DNA of 64,000 nt, taken from assembly GCA_051294375.1 (NCBI GenBank), contig CM119268.1:14085037-14149036 (forward strand). The letters run 5' to 3'. A program made the translations under genes and the position numbers. Below, one piece after another: positions 53,806-64,000 of this stretch. The stretch comes from Paraspadella gotoi. Lineage: Eukaryota; Chaetognatha. Position 1 is the stretch's first letter, and every line of letters starts with the position of its first letter. The notes under the pieces were generated by a model, which worked only from the letters and a program-made list of their open reading frames with translations, ran no database searches and was not told the origin of the DNA.

Positions 53806-55640
53806 ATGCATATCGCGCCAATATTTTTCGAACTCTACAGTGGTCAACTCATCAATAAGCAAGGCAACCGAGATCGACGGAGTCGGACGACGAACCCCAC
53901 TGCTCAGATGGTCAGCCACCCTCCCCCGCGGACCGACCGATGGTCACGTTGTGGAGCAAATCTCTGCAAAACCGTTTCTCATGTCAACGACCGCCCACGG
54001 CGTTGGCCGAATGTTCCCAGCGAACTGCAGGCTCAAGCGCAATAGCCTGTTCATCTCTACGATCGCCATGTACATTGTCGTCACTCAAACGATTTTTTCG
54101 GAGTGAACTATTCCTATTTATTATTTAAATTTTGAAACCATAATTTCATCATTAGGGACTGAGGTAAAATTCAAACAATTTAGGTTCACAGTCGATTACT
54201 ATAACTACTCCAACGCAAGCTTCCATAAAACTTACAGAAAAGACATCCAATACCGGACTGGTACGAAGGTAAGATTATCAATCATCTATGATGACCTAAC
54301 TATACAGGGGACTTGTAAGAAACTAAAACCCATAATAAGGGACGGCGATGGACCATATGTTCCGGTACGAGCTCAACTGACGACCCGTTGGGATTTCCGA
54401 TATTAAATCGGACAAGCATCATGAACACGGGATGAAGGGAACATCCCTAAGTGCCATCCCAAACATATAAGCCATGAAAATTTACCTGGATAGGTAAAAG
54501 TGAAAGCACCGGTAAGATGAGGCATCTATTTGAGATTAAAATGTATTTCGGCATGCTTAGAGAATTGGAAAATGGCGCCTTGACGGCAATCGATTGGCTT
54601 AAAGAAACATTATTCATCAGAACTGGAATGCATAAACAATTACAACAGCACTCTCTACAGCGAATGGTGTTAACTTTTGAAAAATACTTCAAAATTCCTG
54701 AAAATTACGACAGTTGGACGTTCGAAGGAATAACTGGTAAATAATACAAGATAGTGAATAATAAATAATCGTTGGTTCATAAAGTGCTGGTGAAAAGCCA
54801 TTCAGTTTCAATTTTTTAAAGTATTATTGCCTGTTAAAAGCACACAGAGAGACAGCAAGCGAGAGAGAGAATCATCAATAATCGATTCGACAGGAGCTGG
54901 GCGTTGGCTTGCCTCAGCGAAGTTTACACTCTGCTTCACAATCGAACGAAGCTTATTCCATGGAATGTTCTCGATTTTAGAAATTAGACGAATCCGCGAG
55001 GGAAGCAGATTCCTTTCCCAAAAGCTAACAAAAAACGGTTTCACCCCTTTTTATTTTGAATCACATACAAAATCCTTTCCTCAAAACTTCACTTCAAAAA
55101 CACAAAACAGCTTGGCACTCGTCCATCACGAAAACGAAGATCCGGGAAAATTATTGGCCATGGATTTCACTTATTTTCCAGCGGAAAGACTCGTAAGCTA
55201 ATTCTACCCCGAGTCTAAACGGGAAGAGACCAAAAAAAACTCTTTATCATACTTCTTAATTTATTGCGTAAATAGGTATCGGTAAATAAAGCCAATAAAG
55301 CCTATTAGTTCATATATACAAAAATTATTATTTATTATTAAAAAAGACGCTCCAGCTCTGGAATCGATTAATTAAAACAAAAAAAAGTTCCAAAACATTT
55401 TACTTCATCCAGTGAGAAATGGAAAACCGTAAAATTGTTCTTGGTCATTCCGCCGATTTGACATTAGATTATCCACATTATCAACATGTTGGATGTTAAT
55501 ACAGTAGGCTTTAACTACTTTCCCACCCAGGCTCGTCATTCAGATAAAAGACATTGAAGGAAATTTGCCGAGTAACGGACACCCGAAAACTTCCCATGCT
55601 ATCCGAATATCGCGCGCCGTCACCTGATTCTGTATCTACA
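53806..55640 (+). pseudogene. Inverted broken copy of the DEG/ENaC channel 5' exons (copy C)
   Basis: Duplicates the channel exons of 28640-30415 on the plus strand: the N-terminal exon with [10 protein letters not shown] at about 53990, YYNY block at 54200, [12 protein letters not shown] at about 54680, VHHENEDPGK at about 55120, and the start of the exon with DIEG at 55535. Frequent indels and substitutions break it. It stops at the N gap inside the exon. Confidence 0.8.
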
Positions 55641-55660
55641 ACCTTTATCTCTCTTTCTCG

Positions 55661-55685
55661 NNNNNNNNNNNNNNNNNNNNNNNNN
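55661..55685. other. Assembly gap, 25 Ns
   Basis: Second gap of exactly 25 Ns. To the left is the end of the inverted copy; to the right is intronic sequence of the DSL gene's 5' half. About 40 bases left of the gap (CTGATTCTGTATCTACAACC and CT-rich) match neither neighbour copy. Confidence 0.95.
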
Positions 55686-56038
55686 AAGATTCATAACAAA
55701 GGATTAAAACCCGAGATTAAGGGATGAATAATAACTATGATTCCAAATACATGAAAACAATAGATTAATGTCGCGTAAGTTGCAAATAAGTGGATCGATT
55801 CCATCTCGATTCCATCGATGTCCACACAAATTTGTCTCCAACAAGTGGAGAATGCGCCGGTTTAGAGTTAAGATACCCCAAGAACAGTATACAGTATAAT
55901 CCAACAGTATAATTCAACCTGTAATTTCATGATCGCATTCGGTGAAAACTCAGCGCCTCGTCTCTCGCCGTGTAACGTCCTTAACTTACCCTCAGTATTG
56001 GTGTCCCTTTTCCTTCCCCTACCCACCCATCTTCTCAC

Positions 56039-57870
56039 CCAAACACTCATCGATCTCTATCTCGCAGTGGGCGCCTTTGAATCCATTTCGGCACCGACAG
56101 GCGAATCCCTTGGCGGCGTCGTTGATGCAATCCGCTCCGTTTTTGCAGGGAAAAGAGTCGCATTTGTCGCGCAACTCTTTGCAGTCGGCGGCCGGATTGA
56201 CGAACCCTTCGCGGCACACCTTGGCACCTTGGAAGGAAAAAGGGAGGTGGTGATTCTGATCATTGTTTAATTGTTTGAGGTCGAATTGGCGTCCTCGTCC
56301 AAAACGACAAGAAGGACTTGAAAGAGATTATCGTTTAAATTATGAACTAAAGTACCTATATAACCATTACCAATTAAAAAAATCGGCGTATCAATTAAAT
56401 GTTTACTATTTAGAGATAACTACAATTATTTCACAAAACTATATTATACAACGCGAAGATATATAGGAAACGCATGGACTCACCAGTCAGCATGTCGCAC
56501 TCGAAATTGCTCTCCGGCTTTGGCGCGCAAAGGACGGAACATCCCGCTTGCGTGTCGTAGAATCCCGGCGCGCAGAGATTCCTCACTTTGATTGTGAAGA
56601 CGGACGGGTGAGGATTCTCGATTCCCTTTTGTTTCTGGATGTTGACGAGGTCGTCCTCGTAGCTCCATCCACCGGGATCGGAGCCACCGTCGAGCCCCTT
56701 GGCCGGTTGTAAGGGCAGCCCGGAGGGAGACTCCCACTGGAAGATGTCCATCACTCTGAGGCGGTGGCAGTAATTTATTTGTAATACTAATACTAATTGT
56801 AGAATATTTGTTGGTAAAAAAAATATAAACTATTCCTTTTATAAGTCTCTTGTTTAAAGATAGAAATATAAGAAAGGGAATTGTCACTAACGAAATTTAA
56901 ATGTAAGCTTGTTTATTTTCATTATCAAGTATTATAATTTTTTATGGCATATAATTTATAAAAAAAAAACAACAACAATGAAACAAAAAACAAGGTCGGC
57001 CTCTCACTTGTTATTGTCGTGATAGACGACTACGACGAGAGCGATCTGCTCGTTTCTGAAGGGCGACTCGAACACAAAGTCGACGGGGTTCTCCATCTTG
57101 GGGTCGGCGTTGAGGACGGCGCCGTCGGGGAAGTAGATGTCGCGGTCGGCGCCGGGACGAGTCAGGGCGAGGAAGGCGTCCAGGCGCGAAGCCGTCCGGC
57201 GCCGAGACAGGCAGTTGAGGAGGTCCAGTCGTTTGGGGTCTGGGAATGAGAAGGGGGGCGGAATGGGTATGGGCGAATCGGTAGTCAGTTTTGTTGTTTA
57301 AATTATTTGGAATGGCTGTAATTTCGACGGCTGTAAGTTTTTTAAGAAACAGTTATGGCGGTATATTCACACCGCCTCACATCCACCATCGATCAGCCAA
57401 TCCCATTCGCTCAGAGGGGGAACACACCATCCCAAGGATTGTGTTCCATCCATAGTCCTAACGACTCTTGCGTTGGCAAAGCGAGACCGTCCTATGGTAA
57501 CCGCGCTAGTGACAGGAGGCGTCACTGAGGGTCGGAGGCCCCCAAAGCCAACAGTGAGATGCCTCATCTAATGGGCATCACAGGCAACCCGGCTGTTGCC
57601 AAGTTTGTTATTTGATGTTCTCTCAACATTCTGTACACATGATGTACTTAGCCACCAAAAATATATTGTTTACAAAATTGTTTTTACTATGTAACAACGA
57701 CAACTACAACGTCCGACGCACCGATGACGGGCACCGGCTTGGACAGGATGCAAAACTCGATGGAGACTTGACACTTCTGTTTTGTGTCGCCGCAACGAGG
57801 ACTGGCCGTCGAACAAAAGGCGACCAACGTTGCGGTAGTGGATGAGACGAACTTCGAAGATGAAGTCGGA
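56039..57870 (-). CDS. 5' half of a DSL (Delta/Serrate/LAG-2) Notch-ligand-like gene: MNNL-like, DSL and first EGF
   Basis: Transmembrane ligand for Notch receptors. Minus-strand exons: about 57870-57722, 57239-57008, 56755-56484, 56227-56039. The first two resemble the N-terminal C2/MNNL domain (DFIFEVRLIHYRNVG; CGDTKQKCQVSIEFC; DFVFESPFRNEQIALVVVVY). The DSL module crosses the third junction: six cysteines in NLCAPGFYDTQAGCSVLC...FECDMLTG|AKVC...AADC, spaced 10-3-9-8-9, close to the family pattern. An EGF (CDSFPCKNGADCIND...CRCRNGFKGAHC) follows and the exon ends inside the next EGF (IDECL). A one-base frame break lies in the first exon between RNVG and the CGDT block. No signal peptide exon was found upstream. 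The rest of the protein is at 43018-44808. Confidence 0.75.
57240..57721. other. DSL-gene intron containing an ORF-rich, possibly repeat-derived island
   Basis: 57360-57600 is clearly richer in GC than flanking intron and has a 66-codon minus-strand ORF (GGLRPSVTPPVTSAVTIGRS). There are no splice consensus sites that fit the host gene, and it interrupts an otherwise ordinary intron. Likely an inserted SINE- or LINE-type fragment, but I recognise no family. Confidence 0.3.
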
Positions 57871-58707
57871 GGCGACGGGGGGGGGTAAGAGGAGGAGGAG
57901 GGGGAGGAGGAGGAGAGAGATCTTTTGGTGGGCAGGGAGTTGTGAGGATGGGAAGAAAAAGGGTAGGTTTCAATATTTATTATATTAATAAGTTTTACAC
58001 CGATGATATTATATTCTGATAAAGTTTAGTGTGCACTTGATTCTAATATTTGAATATATCTATCCTTCCACTACTACTAGTTAAATCATATAGTATTATA
58101 GCGGCACTGATTTAAAACAATTTTTGAGATCCGTTCGGTATGACCCTATGTTTTTTAACATCTCCGACTTTTCGACTCTACATCAAATTGACATTTAAAT
58201 TCTCTGGAACTAAAAAAACTTAAACAAACAAGAAAAAAAATTAAGAATTCAATTTCAGAGTTTAGGCTGACAACCGAAACAAACAACATTAAGGAATATT
58301 TCCTCCCTTCGTAATAAACTTACCAAACGATAAAAACGCGAATAAAATTCCATTTTTTTTCTAAGTTTTAATGCTGAGAATTATTTCCTTTTTATTCGTA
58401 ATTTGTTGCGTTGATTCTAAATTCTAAGATTCCGGGTTCCATCGAAAGGGGAAGCAAGCTGACGCTAAGTTGAAATCTAGAAAAATCAAAGAACGCAAAG
58501 GTGCCTCGCTTCTGAAAATAAGTTTTGGAGAGAGAGGGAGAAAGAGAGAGAGATAGAGAGATAGAATTAAAAAAAGGTGAGTTCGAACTCGCGAGGTGAG
58601 TCGATGATGGAAACAGAAATTTTTCGCTTCCATCTTTCTCTCTATTTCGTCGTCGTCGTCGTCGTTGTAGTCGTCTCAACAACCCGGGGATTAAATTCTC
58701 CCCTCAG
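57871..58707. other. Spacer upstream of the DSL 5' exons
   Basis: Begins with a GA/GGA-rich tract (57880-57930) that would be the polypyrimidine tract of the first DSL exon on the minus strand. Then AT-rich sequence, a GA-rich run (58527-58563), and a GTC/GTT trinucleotide run near 58650. No signal-peptide exon or promoter motif could be identified. Confidence 0.4.
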
Positions 58708-58851
58708 AAAATTCGAGCGTCGGACCGAGTGACGCCGCGGGATAGTGATGCTCTATTTCAATTGGTTGAAAGTTGCAGCCTATCAGCGTCAGCAATGTTA
58801 AATCGCTCTGAGGGTGAGGATCCGCGTTGTCATCCGGAAAATATTCGGAAA
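58708..58851 (+). CDS. Orphan exon candidate, 48 codons
   Basis: Bounded by a strong acceptor (TTCTCCCCTCAG) and donor (AAA|GTGAGT). It is exactly 144 nt and open in phase 0 (KIRASDRVTPRDSDALFQL, ending HPENIRK). Composition is exon-like against AT-rich flanks. I recognise no family and find no partner exon on the plus strand within the window; both neighbouring genes are on the minus strand. The minus strand of the same stretch is also open, so a conserved non-coding or antisense origin remains possible. Confidence 0.35.
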
Positions 58852-59105
58852 GTGAGTTGATCATTTCAAGTTGGTAAGTAATTAGAATATATTCGTTGAG
58901 TATTAAACACAAGTATAGTGAGCTTACAATAAATTACAATAGCTTACAAAACAAAGTTTTTATTTTACAATTTTTTTTTCAAAAATTATACAACGAGAAA
59001 GGTGAGAAAAAACGTTCAAAAAAGTTGGCTGTCAATTTAAAAAAAAAAAACAAAAAAAACCCTGAACTCCCACGCAGAGAAAAAACCCTTTCGAGTTACG
59101 AGCGA

Positions 59106-61753
<2,648 letters not shown>

Positions 61754-62485
61754 GGCGACAAGGTGTGTCTTTCGGTCTGATCCGTGTTCCGTGGGGTTTC
61801 ACGCAAAAAAACTTTTGGCCATTGATAAAACTAATATTTTCTTATTATTTAGTTTTCACCGAATATTTAAAAATGAGTCGAGTAGACAAGCAAACGATTA
61901 AACAATCATAACGTGGTAATGAAAAATTGGCCAGAGAGCTTTTTGTGCGAGGAATGAACTTCTTAAAGTCATGAAAACCAAAAATGATCGAATGGAGATA
62001 ATAATTTTGTTTCAAAACAACTCAAATTACTCGATAAGAAGTAATTCGTCTTGAGAGGAATTAGATCAAATCAGCAATCTTATCGCCCTTTACTTTTCTT
62101 TAATTCTTAATCTTCGATCGATTGTCTTCTCGAGATTAAGTCGGACGTAGAATCTATCAATTGGATTCGATTTTGGCAGGATAGGATTGAGGCGAGAGTT
62201 TCGACACCAAAATTTACGAAACGCCGTTTAATACTCGTCTGCTCAACTAATAAAATCTTTGAGTTGACAGTATATACCGTACACGGATAATATTTTTTTC
62301 ACTTCAGAAAGTCGAACCTTTTCTTCGAGAAAATATTTAAAGCTAACTTTCTTATTTTATACAGCGATCTAGACCTAAAGCTATCGAAGTTCAGATCCTG
62401 AAGTCCAGGCCTTTAAAAACATAGATAATCCTATTTAATCCATCCGAGTTCAGATTTATTAATTATACTGTACAATATTCAAACA
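61754..62485. other. Intergenic between the GPCR 3' end and the Rab start
   Basis: AT-rich, about 730 nt. On the minus strand AATAAA (TTTATT at 62455-62460) lies 26 nt after the GPCR stop and is its likely poly(A) signal. The part next to 61753 is the Rab promoter region. No ORF of note. Confidence 0.5.
62455..62460 (-). terminator. Poly(A) signal of the GPCR gene
   Basis: TTTATT on the plus strand reads AATAAA on the minus strand, 26 nt downstream of the TAA stop. Confidence 0.45.
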
Positions 62486-63914
62486 TTACAAATCCGACTG
62501 GCTTTCTTTCGTCGTGTCGTCCTCCGGTTCTTTGGAACGACGCCAAAAAGGTTGGAAAACAACCATGAGGCCGTCCTTCACCGCCAAGGCGATCGTTTCC
62601 CTTCTGTTGAATTCTTCGTGCACGGCTTCAGAGAGGACTCCTAGCGACGTCCAGAAGCATTTTCGAAACTAGAAATTGAGGATATAAATGGTTAAGTGGC
62701 AACAAAATAGCAATGATAGCCAAACATTATAAACGCTGTCGCTGAGCTATAAACATTAAAAATACTGTTTCGATTTGGGGAAAAAAAATTAGTTAAGAAA
62801 TATTGCCATAAATTGAATTATGAATCTAAAAAAATTTACAGATAGATATTTTCTGGTGGTTCTTTGCAATGAGACTGAAAATAATTCCAAACTTACAATG
62901 GGATCGCATTTGAGCAGAATAAAGAGATTGAGGGAGGAGTAGAGCGTCGAGAAAAATCTGGACATTAGCCAAAGAATTGCGCTCTTCTGAACGAAGTGCG
63001 CCACGACGTAGGGAAAGTGGCTGAAGAATAATAATAAAAATGAAAATAATTGATAATAATTGATAATAATTGATAATAATTCTCAGTAGAGAGCGAAATC
63101 GTTTTGCATTGCAAAACATTGCCAAACCCTTAAAGGCTTAACTCGCCAGCAAAAGGCGGAGAGAAGCATGACGAGGACGTGGATCTTGAGTCGGTCCTCG
63201 AACCCGCCCACTCTCTTCACGTTGGCCTCCTGCATCCGCTGCTGCAGCGCCACCTTGATCGTCACCATCATCGCAGACGTCACCATCAACATCGTCAAAC
63301 AGCAGACGGCGTAGAGGCCGCCGAGGAATTGATGAACCTGAATGGATTTTGACGCAAAATGAAAAACGTTCCAATTTCTGATTCTTCTCCGCAATCACAA
63401 ATTCGTATTCGCTGCTTCATTTTGCTTGAATTTATTATTTGAGAATTATTCGATTATTGTAGGTTTAATTCTGTGACTATGAAATACACCATCACATCTA
63501 CATTTTTAGAATTATTATACCACCTCATTGATAGGGAAGCCAGATTCTCTGGGGGTGAATAAACGTGACTGTGCGAGAGTCTTGATTGAAAGCTTACAGG
63601 GACCCTGCTATGTCATTATCTTTTAAGAGTGATGGGGGCCTTAAACCACCAAAGCCAGTCCGAAGTCAAGGGCAAGATCCCTTATTTATTAATTGAATGG
63701 TTGTACCAATTTCATGTCACAACAACGTCGACAACAACTCCAAACGCTCTCGTCTCACGATTCTCGGCGCGGTGAAGACGGTGATCCACATGACGGTGAC
63801 GTAAGTGGCGGGGAAGAGGATCCCGCAGAAGAAGGATTCAACGACGATGCACTTGACCGGCTTAATCTGATCCGCACGGGCGAAGTTCAAGTCGTTCATG
63901 GAGAGGGCGCGCAC
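62486..63914 (-). CDS. C-terminal half of a seven-helix receptor, probably class A GPCR (5' end outside window)
   Basis: Minus-strand exons: 63914-63759, 63337-63147, 63020-62897, 62668-62486; the upstream part runs off the right edge. Hydrophobic segments in order: FFCGILFPATYVTVMWITVF, FLGGLYAVCCLTMLMVTSAM, HVLVMLLSAFCCHFPYVVAH and FFSTLYSSLNLFILL. They fit helices 4 to 7. The third carries CxxP (CCHFP), the class A helix 6 hallmark. After helix 7, FRKCFW resembles helix 8; the NPxxY motif is replaced by LNLFI. A basic loop (QQRMQEANVKR) between helices 5 and 6 fits a G-protein contact. The acidic tail ends KESQSDL. The second intron needs a GC-AG splice (TG|GCGAGT) to keep frame. Ligand unknown. 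Confidence 0.6.
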
Positions 63915-64000
63915 CTTTTTGGGTAATGGCGGTGAGTTAAGACAACAGGGAGAATCGTGAGCTTTTATAGTTATTAGAGAAAATATCGTGAATAAGGAGC

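Larger units (their letters stand above)
44886..55660 (-). repeat. Copy C: inverted duplication of copy B end plus 38572 back to about 28640
   Basis: Beyond a centre near 44885 the sequence is the reverse complement of what precedes it, first of copy B (44.16-44.83 kb), then of copy A from 38.57 kb back to about 28.64 kb within the channel gene, ending at the second N gap. It carries far more indels than A: for example, A-runs at 53438-53486 where copy A has a single short run near 30692, and an expanded run at 53247-53272. About 130 bp at the centre (44820-44940) has the two flanks pairing as CCACCATCCCC and GGGGATGGTGG. Confidence 0.9.

Noticed and set aside
57704-57973. Pro/Leu/Arg-rich 89-codon minus ORF with a possible signal peptide
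   Set aside because: It is a polypyrimidine tract plus the DSL exon in the wrong frame; the exon's Cys pattern is in another frame.

Overview
The window is nuclear DNA of an invertebrate animal. It has spliced genes with many 60-80 nt GT-AG introns, GC-rich exons in AT-rich introns and spacers, and metazoan families: the nucleoporin ELYS, a G protein alpha-i subunit, a DEG/ENaC channel, a Notch ligand (DSL) and a Rab11-type GTPase. The sequence does not fix the phylum. I rebuilt exons by hand from reading frame, splice sites and remembered family motifs; no database search was run.

Layout. 4-7452 (+): a spinster-like MFS transporter with a long disordered tail. 10302-11750 (+): a mitochondrial carrier of the SLC25A39/40 (glutathione) type. 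12823-25722 (+): a 24-exon ELYS/AHCTF1 gene. 26291-33015 (+): G alpha-i, whose third intron hosts an 11-exon DEG/ENaC channel gene on the opposite strand (27707-30415). 36657-37122 (+): broken serine-protease exons. 37430-57870 (-): one DSL/EGF Notch-ligand gene, scrambled in this assembly. 59106-61753 (-): a complete Rab11-like GTPase ending in Cys-Cys. 62486-63914 (-): the 3' half of a probable class A GPCR that runs off the right edge.

The main structural feature is a triplication. Sequence from about 28640-38572 (copy A) recurs in part, same orientation, at 38598-44885 (copy B) and, reverse-complemented, at 44886-55660 (copy C). The unit is bounded by two gaps of exactly 25 Ns. B and C are rich in small indels and homopolymer expansions. 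The DSL gene reads through only if most of B and all of C are removed: the exon ending at 56039 joins the exon starting at 44808 in phase and in the middle of an EGF domain. I therefore read the palindrome as a probable gap-filling artefact of fold-back long reads, not a biological triplication. Duplicate exons in B and C should not be counted as genes.

Other non-coding structure: a dispersed repeat family with conserved ends sits in introns of three different genes (1307-2795, 18052-19345, 26919-27493, plus an inverted partial copy at 4078-4560). One copy carries an 18-mer tandem array split by a small inverted-repeat element. A mariner/Tc1-like non-autonomous element lies at 7880-8798. There are large CT/GA microsatellites. 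No rRNA, convincing tRNA or CRISPR array was seen.
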